Shown here one piece after another: positions 1 through 8,535 of a DNA stretch of 64,000 nucleotides. The stretch covers positions 1,240,001 through 1,304,000 of the forward strand of contig NZ_JAUSXG010000001.1 in the NCBI RefSeq assembly GCF_030815855.1, in the 5' to 3' direction. The DNA comes from Variovorax paradoxus. Lineage in GTDB: Bacteria > Pseudomonadota > Gammaproteobacteria > Burkholderiales > Burkholderiaceae_C. Positions within the stretch are counted from its first letter, which is position 1. Each line of letters starts with the position of its first letter. A model generated the notes under the pieces. It saw only the letters and a list, made by a program, of their open reading frames with translations. It ran no database searches and was not told the origin of the DNA. The position numbers and the translations under genes were made by a program.

Positions 1-305
1 TGGGCGAGTGGATGGTCATCCTGGGCGCGGTCAAGTACAACTTCTGGATCGGCCTCGGCTCTGCAACGGCACTGATCTTCGGCGCGGCCTACACCCTCTG
101 GATGTACAAGCGCGTTTACCTCGGCCCGGTCGGCAACGACCACGTCAAGGAACTCACCGACATCAACGCCCGCGAGTTCCTCATGCTGTCGCTGCTGGCC
201 ATTGCCGTGCTGTGGATGGGCATCTATCCGAAGCCGTTCACCGATGTGATGGACGTTTCCGTGACGGAGCTCCTGCGCCATGTGGCAACGTCCAAACTGC
301 CCTGA
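1..305 (+). CDS. nuoM: NADH-quinone oxidoreductase subunit M, C-terminal fragment
   Basis: This is the 3' end of a gene that begins before the window; about 100 codons remain, in the frame starting at base 3. NuoM is one of the three antiporter-like, proton-pumping membrane subunits of respiratory complex I. The fragment shows two hydrophobic segments, one around FWIGLGSATALIFGAAYTLW and one around EFLMLSLLAIAVLWMGIYP. A polar loop and a short C-terminal tail ending in TSKLP follow. The YKRVYLGPVGN stretch and the IYPKPF motif before the tail are typical of NuoM C-termini. The assignment is strengthened by nuoN starting 24 nt downstream, the usual end of the nuo operon. The signal for membrane targeting and the proton channel residues lie outside the window. 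Confidence 0.93.
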   Translation, partial: GEWMVILGAVKYNFWIGLGSATALIFGAAYTLWMYKRVYLGPVGNDHVKELTDINAREFLMLSLLAIAVLWMGIYPKPFTDVMDVSVTELLRHVATSKLP

Positions 306-329
306 TTCCACGCTGAAGAAGAGAACGAG

Positions 330-1817
330 ATGATTGACAAACTCAGCTGGGTCGCGATCTACCCCGAAATCGTGCTGCTGGTCATGGCCTGCATCATTGC
401 GCTGGTCGACCTGTCGGACACGAGCCCGCGCCGCACGCGCACCTACATCCTGACGCTGCTCACGCTGGCCGTGGTGGCCGTTTTGACCGGCATCACGGCC
501 AACGACGGCAAGACGATCTACGGTTTCGGCGGCATGGTCGTGAGCGACCCCATGGGCAACTGGCTCAAGTGCTTCGCCACCGTGGCGCTGATGGTCACGC
601 TGGTGTACGGCCGCCCCTATGCGGCCGACCGCGAAATGCTGCGCGGCGGCGAACTGTTCACCATCAGCATGTTCGCGCTGCTGGGCATGTTCGTGATGAT
701 CTCGGGCAGCAACTTCCTCCTGATCTACCTGGGCCTCGAACTGCTCACGCTGTCGAGCTATGCGCTGGTGGCGCTGCGCCGCGACAACGCGGTGGCCAGC
801 GAAGCGGCCATGAAGTACTTCGTGCTCGGCGCCATGGCCAGCGGCTTCCTGCTCTACGGCCTCTCGATGCTGTACGGCGCGACCGGCTCGCTCGACACCA
901 ACGAAGTGTTCAAGATCATCGCCAGCGGCAAGGTGAACCACCAGGTGCTGGTGTTCGGCCTGGTGTTCATCGTCGCGGGCCTGGCGTTCAAGGTGGGGGC
1001 CGCGCCTTTCCACATGTGGGTGCCCGACGTGTACCAGGGCGCTCCGACGGCGGTGACGCTGTTGATCGGCGCGGCGCCCGAACTGGCAGCCTTCGCCATC
1101 ATCATCCGCCTGCTGGTGGAAGGGCTGCTGCCATTGGCCATCGACTGGCAGCAGATGCTGGCGCTGCTGGCCGTCGCATCGCTGCTGGTGGGCAACCTGG
1201 CCGCCATTGCGCAGACCAACCTCAAGCGCATGCTGGCCTACTCGACCATCGCGCAAATGGGCTTCATGCTGCTCGGCCTGGTGGCGGGCGTGGTCGACGG
1301 CACCACCTACAACGCGCAGTTCGCGTACAGCGCGTCGATGTTCTACATCGTGACCTACGTGCTGACCACGCTGGCCAGCTTCGGCATCATCCTGCTGCTG
1401 GCGCGCGAAGGCTTCGAAAGCGAAGAGATCACCGACCTGGCCGGCCTGAACCAGCGCAGCCCGCTGTACGCTGGCGTGATGGCCATTGCGATGTTCTCGC
1501 TTGCGGGCCTGCCGCCGCTGGTCGGCTTCTACGCCAAGCTGGCCGTGTTGCAGGCGCTGATCGCGTCGGGCCAGGCGATCTACATCGGTCTTGCGGTGTT
1601 CGCGGTGATCATGTCGCTGATCGGCGCCTTCTACTACCTGCGCGTGGTCAAGGTCATGTACTTCGACGCGCCCCTGACCGCCAGCACCGTCTCGGCGCCG
1701 CGCGACGTGCGCGCCGTGCTCTCGGTCAACGGCTTGCTGATTCTCGTGCTGGGCATCGTTCCCGGCGGCCTCATGACGCTGTGCGCCAAGGCGATCGTGG
1801 CCACGCTGGCCAACTGA
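330..1817 (+). CDS. nuoN: NADH-quinone oxidoreductase subunit N
   Basis: NuoN is the last antiporter-like subunit of complex I and sits in the inner membrane, where it couples quinone reduction to proton translocation. The 495-residue length is normal for the family (about 480-500). The protein is almost entirely hydrophobic, with about 14 predicted membrane segments. Conserved pieces are visible: [19 protein letters not shown] with its membrane glutamate near residue 135, [12 protein letters not shown] with the conserved lysine, [20 protein letters not shown] in the Proton_antipo_M domain, and the [17 protein letters not shown] block. The ATG follows a purine-rich stretch (gaagaagagaacgag) that can act as ribosome binding site. 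It is co-transcribed with nuoM. Confidence 0.97.
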   Translation: MIDKLSWVAIYPEIVLLVMACIIALVDLSDTSPRRTRTYILTLLTLAVVAVLTGITANDGKTIYGFGGMVVSDPMGNWLKCFATVALMVTLVYGRPYAADREMLRGGELFTISMFALLGMFVMISGSNFLLIYLGLELLTLSSYALVALRRDNAVASEAAMKYFVLGAMASGFLLYGLSMLYGATGSLDTNEVFKIIASGKVNHQVLVFGLVFIVAGLAFKVGAAPFHMWVPDVYQGAPTAVTLLIGAAPELAAFAIIIRLLVEGLLPLAIDWQQMLALLAVASLLVGNLAAIAQTNLKRMLAYSTIAQMGFMLLGLVAGVVDGTTYNAQFAYSASMFYIVTYVLTTLASFGIILLLAREGFESEEITDLAGLNQRSPLYAGVMAIAMFSLAGLPPLVGFYAKLAVLQALIASGQAIYIGLAVFAVIMSLIGAFYYLRVVKVMYFDAPLTASTVSAPRDVRAVLSVNGLLILVLGIVPGGLMTLCAKAIVATLAN

Positions 1818-1833
1818 TCCCGGTCTGCCCACG

Positions 1834-2139
1834 GTGTCGCAAACCGCATCGGTCTGGGTCGTTCTGCTGGTGGCGCTGGTGGCCGCCAACCTGCCGTTCC
1901 TCAATGAGCGGTTGTTCGGCGTCGTGCCGCTGGCCACGCAGCCCAAGCCGCTCGCGGTGCGGCTCGCCGAACTGGTGGTGCTGTATTTCGTTGCCGGCGG
2001 CATCGGCCTGCTGTTCGAAAGCCGGGCAGGGCAGATCGCCCCGCAGGGCTGGGAGTTCTATGCAGTGACCGGCGCGCTTTTCATCGTGCTGGCCTTTCCA
2101 GGCTTTACCTGGCGCTACCTCATGAAGCACAGGCACTGA
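1834..2139 (+). CDS. DUF2818 family small membrane protein
   Basis: This 101-residue protein has about three membrane-spanning segments (roughly residues 7-24, 40-62 and 77-97), with the conserved NLPFLNERLFGV motif at residues 19-30. These features match DUF2818, a family of unknown function commonly found directly after nuoN in Burkholderiales. The GTG start lies 16 nt after the nuoN stop, so it is probably the last gene of the nuo transcript. A structural or assembly role for complex I is an inference from context only. The upstream region shows no strong Shine-Dalgarno, so the start is moderately certain. Confidence 0.85.
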   Translation: MSQTASVWVVLLVALVAANLPFLNERLFGVVPLATQPKPLAVRLAELVVLYFVAGGIGLLFESRAGQIAPQGWEFYAVTGALFIVLAFPGFTWRYLMKHRH

Positions 2140-2142
2140 CCG

Positions 2143-2757
2143 ATGACCGACATGACATCTCCCATCGCCGATTCGCACCTGAAGGAAGAACGCACGGCCA
2201 GCGAGGTTCTGCTCAAGGGCAATTTCCTCCAGGTCTGCCGCGATACCGTGCGGCTGCCCGACGGGCATACCGCCACGCGCGAATACGTGATTCACCCGGG
2301 CGCGGTGGTCGTGGTGCCGCTGCTGGACGATGGCCGCGTGGTGCTGGAGCGGCAATATCGGTATCCGGTCGGGCACGTGATGGTCGAGTTTCCGGCCGGC
2401 AAGCTCGACGCGGGAGAAGATCCATTCGTCTGCGGCCGGCGCGAACTGCTCGAGGAAACCGGCTACACCGCGCGCGAATGGGCCTATGCCGGCGCCATGC
2501 ACCTGGCGGTGGCGTATTCCACCGAAATCATCCACATCTACTTTGCGCGCGGCCTTTCTCTGGGCGCGCGCCAGCTCGACCACGGCGAGTTTCTCGACGT
2601 GTTCACGGCCACCCCGCAGGAAGTGGCCGGCTGGTGCCGCGAGGGCAAGATCACCGACGCCAAGTCGCTCACTTGCGCGCTCTGGCTGCAGAACGTCCTT
2701 TCGGGCGCATGGGCACTCGATTGGCAGGACACCGCTTCGCAAGGCGGCGCGGGATAA
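2143..2757 (+). CDS. Nudix hydrolase, ADP-ribose pyrophosphatase type
   Basis: Nudix enzymes hydrolyse nucleoside diphosphates linked to another moiety; this one resembles ADP-sugar pyrophosphatases of the NudF/NUDT5 group. A perfect Nudix box is present at residues 86-108: G, five residues, E, seven residues, then RELLEETGY, supplying the metal-binding glutamates. The strand with ERQYRYPVG and the EFPAGKLD lead-in are typical of the ADP-ribose subgroup. The length (204 aa) is normal. It starts 3 nt after the DUF2818 stop, so it is in the same operon. Its TAA stop lies inside the -10-like GATAAT in front of the next gene. The exact substrate cannot be read from sequence. Confidence 0.9.
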   Translation: MTDMTSPIADSHLKEERTASEVLLKGNFLQVCRDTVRLPDGHTATREYVIHPGAVVVVPLLDDGRVVLERQYRYPVGHVMVEFPAGKLDAGEDPFVCGRRELLEETGYTAREWAYAGAMHLAVAYSTEIIHIYFARGLSLGARQLDHGEFLDVFTATPQEVAGWCREGKITDAKSLTCALWLQNVLSGAWALDWQDTASQGGAG

Positions 2758-2758
2758 T
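2753..2758 (+). promoter_or_regulatory. -10-like GATAAT directly before DUF1178 gene
   Basis: GATAAT lies over the stop codon of the Nudix gene and ends 6 nt before the ATG of the DUF1178 gene. A transcript from here would begin at or next to the start codon (leaderless). No good -35 is seen, and no Shine-Dalgarno precedes the ATG. Confidence 0.4.
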
Positions 2759-2764
2759 CCGCGC

Positions 2765-3226
2765 ATGAAGGTTCTCGATCTCCGCTGCTCGCATGGACAT
2801 GGCTTCGAAGGCTGGTTTGCGTCCAACGAAGCTTTTGAAGGTCAGCTGGCCGCCGGCCTGGTCGAGTGCCCGGTCTGTGCCGACACGCGCATCGTCAAGC
2901 TGTTGAGCGCGCCGCGCCTCAACCTGGGCAATGCCAAGGCGCCAGTGGAAGCCGCTGCATCGTCTTCGGCGCCCGCCGCGGCCCAGGTACCCGCCGAACT
3001 GTCTCCCGAGGCACGCTGGATGCGCGCCGTGCGCGAGGTGCTCGCCAAGACCGAGGACGTCGGCGACCGCTTTGCCGACGAGGCGCGCAAGATGCACTAC
3101 GGCGAAACCGAAGAGCGCGGCATCCGCGGCCAGGCCACCCGCGAGCAGACCGAAGCGCTGCTCGACGAGGGCATTCCGGTGATGCCGCTGCCGATTCCTG
3201 CAGCGCTCAAGGAAACGCTGCAGTAA
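2765..3226 (+). CDS. DUF1178 family protein
   Basis: This 153-residue soluble protein of unknown function begins MKVLDLRCSHGHGFEGWF. It carries a paired-cysteine knuckle ECPVC near residue 40, and together with the N-terminal C8 and H10 this could form a zinc site. This N-terminal pattern and the length fit DUF1178. The middle is Ala/Pro-rich (residues 58-80), followed by the conserved ARKMHYGETEERGIRGQA segment. I chose the ATG at 2765 rather than an upstream in-frame start because it matches the family N-terminus and the longer reading would run through the Nudix gene. Function unknown. Confidence 0.88.
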   Translation: MKVLDLRCSHGHGFEGWFASNEAFEGQLAAGLVECPVCADTRIVKLLSAPRLNLGNAKAPVEAAASSSAPAAAQVPAELSPEARWMRAVREVLAKTEDVGDRFADEARKMHYGETEERGIRGQATREQTEALLDEGIPVMPLPIPAALKETLQ

Positions 3227-3260
3227 TCTGCCGCAGCCGCCTGCTGCAACGCCCGCCGAT

Positions 3261-5045
3261 TCAGGCCGTGAATTGGAGCGCGGCCAGGCGGGCATACACC
3301 CCGCCTTGCGCCACCAGCGTGGCATGCGTTCCCTGTTCGACAATGCCGCCATGGTCGAGCACGATGATGCGGTCGGCCTTCTGCACCGTGGCGAGCCGGT
3401 GCGCAATGACCAGCGTGGTCCGGCCTTCCATCGCCGACTCGAGCGCGGCCTGCACCATGCGTTCGCTCTCCGCATCGAGCGCGCTCGTGGCTTCGTCGAG
3501 CAGCAGCAGCGGCGGGTTCTTGAGAATGGCGCGCGCAATGGCGATGCGCTGGCGCTGTCCGCCCGACAGCCGCACCCCACGCTCACCCAGGAACGTGTCG
3601 TAGCCCTCTGGCAGTGCTTGAAGAAAGTCGTGTGCAAAGGCTGCGCGCGCGGCGGCATGCACTTCGTCGGCCGTCGCGTCGGGGCGGCCGTAGCGGATGT
3701 TCTCGAAAGCGCTGGCCGAGAAGATCACCGCGTCCTGCGGCACCAGGCCGATGCGGGTGCGCAAGTCGGGCAACGCGAGCGATGCCAGCGGGGCGCCGTC
3801 GAGCAGCAGCCGTCCAGACTGGGGGTCGTAGTAGCGCAGCAGCAGCTGGAACACCGTGCTCTTGCCCGCACCGCTCGAGCCCACCAGCGCCACCGTTTCG
3901 CCAGGCGCGACGTCCAGGCTGAAGTCTTTCAGCGCCGGGGTGCCGGGTCTGGAGGGGTAGTGGAAAGTCACCGCGTCGAACTTGACCGCGCTGCCCGCGA
4001 CCGGAACGGGCGCAGCCGCGGGATCGGCCGGCGAAACGATGGCCGCCGGCGCATGCAGCAGTTCCATCAGGCGCTCGGTGGCACCGGCGGCGCGCAGCAG
4101 ATCGCCGTAGACCTCGCCGAGCACCGCAGTGGCGCTCGCAAGAATGGCGACATACACCACGGTCTGGCCGAGATGGCCGGCCGTGATGTCGCCGCGCAGC
4201 ACGGCTTGCGTGCCTTGATACAGGCCCCAGAGCAGCGCCGCCGAGGTGGCGATGATGATGAAGGCCACCAGCACCGAGCGCGCCTTCGTGCGCCGCACGG
4301 CGGTTCTGAACGCGTTCTCGGTCGAGGCATTGAAGCGGCCGGCCTCGCGCGCTTCGGCGGTGTAGCTTTGCACCACCGGAATCGCGTTGAGCACCTCGGC
4401 CGCGATGGCGCTCGAATCGGCCACCCGGTCCTGGCTGGCGCGCGAGAGCTTGCGCACGCGCCGGCCGAACCACATGCTCGGCAGCACCACCAGCACCAGG
4501 ATGCCCAGCACCTGGACCATCACATAGGGATTGGTCCAGATCAGCACCGCCAGCGCGCCCACGCCCATGACGGCGTTGCGCAGACCCATGCTCAACGACG
4601 AGCCGACCACCGTCTGTACCAGCGTGGTGTCGGCCGTCAGGCGCGACAGTACTTCACCGGTCTGCGTGGTCTCGAAAAAGGCCGGGCTCTGGCGCAGCAC
4701 ATGGCCGTAGACCGCGTTGCGCAGGTCGGCCGTCACGCGCTCGCCGAGCCAGCTCACCGTGTAGAAGCGCGCGGCCGAAAAAAGGCCCAGCGCCACGGCC
4801 ACGGCGAAAAGGGCGCCGAAGTGCTCGCGCAGCGCCATGGTCTGCGCGCCTTTGTCGGCGCTGATCAATCCACCGTCGATCAGGCTGCGCAGCGCCAGCG
4901 GAAACACCAGCGTCGTGACGGCCGCCAGCACCAGAAAAATGCCCGCGAGCACGATCTGAACGCGGTAGGGCCGAAGAAAAGGGCTCAGGCCCGACAGCGA
5001 TCGGGGCGAGCCCTTGGCCGGTGGAGACAGGGGAGAGGAAGCCAT
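3261..5045 (-). CDS. ABC exporter, MsbA-like (fused permease/ATPase)
   Basis: A 594-residue half-transporter with an N-terminal type I exporter membrane domain (about residues 25-320, six membrane segments) and a C-terminal ATPase domain. The ATPase shows Walker A GSSGAGKST, signature LSGGQRQRIAIARA, Walker B LLLLDEATSALD and the H-loop VIAHR. It resembles the MsbA-related proteobacterial family, which exports lipids or other hydrophobic compounds as homodimers; the substrate is not determined. I prefer the start MASSPLSPP at 5045. A -10-like TAGAAT is 7 nt upstream of it, and an upstream extension would run into the divergent MarR promoter. The gene diverges from the marR-efflux operon. Confidence 0.9.
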   Translation of the reverse strand: MASSPLSPPAKGSPRSLSGLSPFLRPYRVQIVLAGIFLVLAAVTTLVFPLALRSLIDGGLISADKGAQTMALREHFGALFAVAVALGLFSAARFYTVSWLGERVTADLRNAVYGHVLRQSPAFFETTQTGEVLSRLTADTTLVQTVVGSSLSMGLRNAVMGVGALAVLIWTNPYVMVQVLGILVLVVLPSMWFGRRVRKLSRASQDRVADSSAIAAEVLNAIPVVQSYTAEAREAGRFNASTENAFRTAVRRTKARSVLVAFIIIATSAALLWGLYQGTQAVLRGDITAGHLGQTVVYVAILASATAVLGEVYGDLLRAAGATERLMELLHAPAAIVSPADPAAAPVPVAGSAVKFDAVTFHYPSRPGTPALKDFSLDVAPGETVALVGSSGAGKSTVFQLLLRYYDPQSGRLLLDGAPLASLALPDLRTRIGLVPQDAVIFSASAFENIRYGRPDATADEVHAAARAAFAHDFLQALPEGYDTFLGERGVRLSGGQRQRIAIARAILKNPPLLLLDEATSALDAESERMVQAALESAMEGRTTLVIAHRLATVQKADRIIVLDHGGIVEQGTHATLVAQGGVYARLAALQFTA

Positions 5046-5052
5046 GGCGCGG

Positions 5053-5058
5053 ATTCTA
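5053..5058 (-). promoter_or_regulatory. -10-like TAGAAT before the ABC exporter gene
   Basis: Reading the minus strand, TAGAAT (5 of 6 match to TATAAT) ends 7 nt before the ATG at 5045. This would give a transcript starting at the start codon. No convincing -35 was found. Confidence 0.4.
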
Positions 5059-5085
5059 CCGACCCTTGCCCGCACAAAGGCGGCC

Positions 5086-5114
5086 TTGACAATAATTGCT
5101 TGGGCAATTAATAT
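5086..5114 (+). promoter_or_regulatory. Strong sigma70 promoter with MarR operator in the spacer
   Basis: A consensus TTGACA (5086-5091) is followed after exactly 17 bp by TAATAT (5109-5114), the best promoter seen in the window. The spacer is filled by a perfect inverted repeat, TAATTGC-TTGG-GCAATTA (5093-5110), whose right arm overlaps the -10. Its position directly before a marR gene makes it the likely autoregulatory operator. Transcription would start at about 5121-5122, at the marR start codon. Confidence 0.8.
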
Positions 5115-5121
5115 TTGCCTC

Positions 5122-5658
5122 ATGAGCGATGCAGAAACCCCGCAAGTCCCGCCCCCCTCCGGCGACCCCGAGCGGCGGCCGGCCGACTTCTACCGTGCCG
5201 AAACCTACAAGGCCGAGGAAAGCATCGGGTATTTGATGCGGCGCATATTGAGCGCTGTGGCCCAGGCCGTGGAAACCCGCATGTGCGAACCTGGCAGCCC
5301 TACCTTTCCCCAATGGTTGCCCCTGTACAAGGTGCACGTCGGTGCCGCCACTACGGTGGCCGAGTTGGCCCGGGCCTGCGAGCTCGACGCCGGGGCCATG
5401 ACGCGCCTGCTCGACCGCCTCGAGGCCAAGGGGCTGTGCCGCCGCGTCCGCTCGGTGGAAGACCGCCGCGTGGTCAATATCGAACTGACCGAAGAGGGGC
5501 GTGCCGCCGCCAAGGAAGTTCCGCACGTGCTGAGCCGCGTGCAGAACGAGCACCTGGCGGGTTTCACCAACGAAGAGTGGGAGCAGCTCAAGGGTTACCT
5601 GCGCCGCATCCTCGACAACGCGCAGGCCTTGGCAGCCCGTGGAGAAAAAAATGACTGA
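5122..5658 (+). CDS. MarR-family transcriptional regulator of the efflux operon
   Basis: A 178-residue winged-helix regulator. The DNA-binding core spans about residues 55-145, with the recognition helix in DAGAMTRLLDRLEAKGLCRR (about 94-113) and the wing SVEDRRVVNIELTEEG. MarR proteins bind palindromes as dimers and release DNA on binding phenolic or other ligands. The perfect palindrome in its own promoter fits that scheme. The ATG at 5122 is chosen because the promoter -10 ends at 5114, so any longer reading would start before transcription. The mRNA is probably leaderless. The stop codon overlaps the start of the next gene (ATGACTGA), so it is translationally coupled to the efflux genes. 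Confidence 0.92.
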   Translation: MSDAETPQVPPPSGDPERRPADFYRAETYKAEESIGYLMRRILSAVAQAVETRMCEPGSPTFPQWLPLYKVHVGAATTVAELARACELDAGAMTRLLDRLEAKGLCRRVRSVEDRRVVNIELTEEGRAAAKEVPHVLSRVQNEHLAGFTNEEWEQLKGYLRRILDNAQALAARGEKND

Positions 5659-7132
5659 ATCTTTCGCCGCGCGCGCTATGCGCCGCACCCCCGTCGTGGC
5701 CGCCGCGCTGTTGGTGGCCGCATTGGCCGGCTGTGCCGACATGGCTGGCATCAACTCGCACGCCAAGTTGCACGATGCGTCGTCGGTCGGCATTGCCGCT
5801 GACACCAACGCTGCGGTTGTGCCCGGTGTCGACAGCCAATGGTGGCGAGCTTTCGGCGATGCGCAGCTCGACACGCTGATTGACCAGGCCGTGACCGGCA
5901 ATCCGAACCTGCAGGTCGCACGTGCGCGCCTCGCACGGGCACAAGCTTCGGCGGACGTCGCCGAGTCGGCCCTGAAGCCCAAGGTCAATGGCGAACTCGA
6001 CCTGAACCGCCAGAAGTTCAACAGCAACTACATCTATCCCGCACCGCTCGGCGGCTCGACCCAGAACATCGGTCTGCTGCAGCTCGGCGCAAGCTGGGAG
6101 CTCGACTTCTTCGGCAAGAACCGCAGCGCGCTCGACGCGGCCATCGGCAGTGCCAACGCCGCGGCGGCCGATGCCGATGCGGCGCGCGTGCTGCTGGCCA
6201 GCAACGTGGCCCGCAGCTATTTCCAATGGGCTCGCCTGAACGAACAGCTCGGCGTGGCCCGGCGTACGCTGGCCCAGCGCGATGAAACCCTCAAGCTCGT
6301 GCGCGACCGCGTGTCCGCCGGCCTCGACACCCGCCTCGAATTGCGCCAGAGCGAAGGCGGCTTGCCCGAAGCGCGCCAGCAGATCGAAGCGCTCAACGAG
6401 CAGATCGCGCTGCAGCAGCACGCACTCGATGCGCTCGTGGGCCAGCCCAATGTGTCCGCGTCGCTCAAGCCGCCGATGGTGGAAGCCGTCAAGCCGATGC
6501 CCCTGCAAGCCAACATTCCGGCCGACCTGCTGGGCCGCCGTGCCGACATTGCCGCCGCGCGTTGGCGGGTCGAGGCCGCCACGAGCGACGTGGCCAATGC
6601 CAAGACCCAGTTCTATCCCAACGTGAACCTCACGGCCTTCGTCGGTTTCCAGAGCCTGGGTTTCGGCAAGCTGCTCAAGTCGGGCAGCGAGCAGTGGGGC
6701 GTGGGCCCCGCCATCCATCTGCCGATCTTCGAAGGCGGCCGGCTGCGCGCCAACCTGCGCGGCAAGGCGGCCGATCTCGACGCGGCCATCGAGAGCTACA
6801 ACGCCGCCGTGCTCGATGCCGTGCGCGACGCGGCCGACCAGGTGTCGAGCGCGCAGTCCATCGCGCGCCAGCAGGCCGAACAGCGCGATGCGCAGACCGC
6901 GGCCGAAGGCGCCTACGACATCGCCGTGCAGCGCTATCGCGCCGGCCTCGGCAACTACCTCAACGTGCTGACCGCGGAAACCGCCGTGCTCGCGCAGCGC
7001 CGGCTGGCCGTGGACCTTGCCGCGCGCGCACTCGACACGCAAGTGGGCCTGGCGCGCGCGCTCGGCGGCGGCTGGCAGCCGCCGGCGACGGCCACCGCCA
7101 CGGCACCGGCTTCATCGGCCGCACTGAACTGA
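5651..7132 (+). CDS. Efflux outer membrane factor, NodT family lipoprotein
   Basis: This is a TolC-like outer membrane channel of the NodT/OprM group, the exit duct of tripartite drug efflux systems. The N-terminus has a lipoprotein signal peptide with lipobox LAGC (Cys28) for outer membrane anchoring. Two OEP repeats follow (about residues 70-260 and 280-470), rich in heptad-like alanine helices. The conserved FGDAQLDTLIDQA, SWELDFFGKNR and RRADIAAARWRVEAA segments are all present. The 493-residue length is normal. The ATG at 5651 lies inside the last codons of marR. EmrA and EmrB follow, so the operon encodes a complete outer membrane factor, adaptor and pump. Confidence 0.93.
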   Translation: MTESFAARAMRRTPVVAAALLVAALAGCADMAGINSHAKLHDASSVGIAADTNAAVVPGVDSQWWRAFGDAQLDTLIDQAVTGNPNLQVARARLARAQASADVAESALKPKVNGELDLNRQKFNSNYIYPAPLGGSTQNIGLLQLGASWELDFFGKNRSALDAAIGSANAAAADADAARVLLASNVARSYFQWARLNEQLGVARRTLAQRDETLKLVRDRVSAGLDTRLELRQSEGGLPEARQQIEALNEQIALQQHALDALVGQPNVSASLKPPMVEAVKPMPLQANIPADLLGRRADIAAARWRVEAATSDVANAKTQFYPNVNLTAFVGFQSLGFGKLLKSGSEQWGVGPAIHLPIFEGGRLRANLRGKAADLDAAIESYNAAVLDAVRDAADQVSSAQSIARQQAEQRDAQTAAEGAYDIAVQRYRAGLGNYLNVLTAETAVLAQRRLAVDLAARALDTQVGLARALGGGWQPPATATATAPASSAALN

Positions 7133-7170
7133 ACTGAACCGACTTTTTCGTCTTCGGAAAGAACTTCATC

Positions 7171-8505
7171 ATGAGCGATAACAACACTCCGACGCCCGCT
7201 GCCACGGCAGCCCCCGCAACGCCTGAAGCACCCGCCGGCAACGGCAAGCGCCGCCGCGCACTGACCGCGCTCGCGGCCGTGGTGATCGTCGCAGGCGGCG
7301 GCTGGGGCGTCTACGAATGGCTGGTGGCCAGCCACTACGAGGACACCGACAACGCCTACGTGCAGGGCAACGTGATCCAGATCACGCCGCAGATCGGCGG
7401 CACCGTCATGGCCATCAGCGCCGACGACACCGACTTCGTGAAGGCCGGCCAGCCGCTGGTGCAGCTGGACCCCGCCGATGCCAAGGTGGCGCTCGAGCAG
7501 GCCGAGGCCGCGCTCGCGCAGGCGGTGCGCCAGGTGCGCACGCTCTACGCCAACAACGGTTCGCTGGCCGCGCAGGTCACGCTGCGCCAGTCCGATATCG
7601 TCAAGGCGCAGAGCGACATTGCCAAGGCGCAGGACGACCTGCAGCGCCGCCGTGCGCTGTCGGGCAATGGTGCGGTCTCCAAGGAAGAGCTCAACCACGC
7701 TGAAACGCAGCTGGCCAATGCCAGGAGCGCGCTGGCCGCTGCCCAGGCCGGCGTAGTCGCCGCGCGCGAGCAGCTGGCAAGCAACCAGTCGCTGACCGAG
7801 GGCACCAGCGTGGCCCAGCACCCGAGCGTGCTGGCCGCTGCCGCCAAGGTGCGCGAGGCGTACCTGGCCACCCAGCGCGTGGCCATGCCCGCACCGGTCG
7901 ACGGCTATGTCGCCAAGCGCACCGTGCAGCTCGGCCAGCGCGTGGCCGCCGGCACGCCGATGATGTCGATCGTGCCGCTGAACCAGCTGTGGGTCGACGC
8001 GAACTTCAAGGAAGTGCAGCTGCGCAACATCCGCATCGATCAGCCCGTGAAGCTCAGGGCCGACGTCTATGGCAAGAAGGTCGAATACACCGGCAAGGTG
8101 GCGGGCCTGGGCGTGGGAACCGGCAGCGCCTTTGCGCTGTTGCCGGCACAGAACGCCACCGGCAACTGGATCAAGGTGGTGCAGCGCGTGCCTGTGCGCA
8201 TCGCGCTCGATCCTGAACAGCTCAAGGCCAACCCGCTGCGCATCGGCCTGTCGATGGACGCCGAGATCGACATCACGCAGAAGGGCGGCAAGATGCTGGC
8301 CGACGCACCGCGCGACACCGCCATCTCGCAGACGCAGGTCTACAGCCAGCTGGACCGCGGCGCCGACGCCGAAGTCGACCGCATCGTGGCCGCCAACCTC
8401 GGCCGCGGCGCGCCGGCAGCCGCCGCAGCGCCGGCGGGCCGTGCAGCCACCGCCGCACCTGCTGGCAATGCGGCACCCGCTGCATCGCAGTCCCATCCCG
8501 GCTGA
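7171..8505 (+). CDS. emrA: EmrA-type membrane fusion protein (HlyD family)
   Basis: This is the periplasmic adaptor linking the EmrB pump to the outer membrane factor. A cytoplasmic N-terminal tail (residues 1-30) ends in positive residues KRRR. One membrane anchor follows (about 31-50), then the hallmark EDTDNAYVQGN motif, a biotinyl-lipoyl-like half (about 58-95), a helical hairpin (about 100-215) and the second lipoyl/beta-barrel part. The C-terminus is an Ala/Pro-rich tail that is longer than in E. coli EmrA (444 versus about 390 aa). The ATG is preceded by gaaagaac. It lies 38 nt after the outer membrane factor gene, in the same operon. Confidence 0.92.
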   Translation: MSDNNTPTPAATAAPATPEAPAGNGKRRRALTALAAVVIVAGGGWGVYEWLVASHYEDTDNAYVQGNVIQITPQIGGTVMAISADDTDFVKAGQPLVQLDPADAKVALEQAEAALAQAVRQVRTLYANNGSLAAQVTLRQSDIVKAQSDIAKAQDDLQRRRALSGNGAVSKEELNHAETQLANARSALAAAQAGVVAAREQLASNQSLTEGTSVAQHPSVLAAAAKVREAYLATQRVAMPAPVDGYVAKRTVQLGQRVAAGTPMMSIVPLNQLWVDANFKEVQLRNIRIDQPVKLRADVYGKKVEYTGKVAGLGVGTGSAFALLPAQNATGNWIKVVQRVPVRIALDPEQLKANPLRIGLSMDAEIDITQKGGKMLADAPRDTAISQTQVYSQLDRGADAEVDRIVAANLGRGAPAAAAAPAGRAATAAPAGNAAPAASQSHPG

Positions 8506-8535
8506 TCGCCGTCGCCGGTTCTCAGGGCAACGCCA

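Noticed and set aside
3273..5111. A 612-codon open frame on the plus strand opposite the ABC exporter.
   Set aside because: Its translation is His/Arg/Gln-rich low-complexity sequence typical of an antisense shadow in high-GC DNA, and the minus strand has a complete ABC exporter with all motifs.
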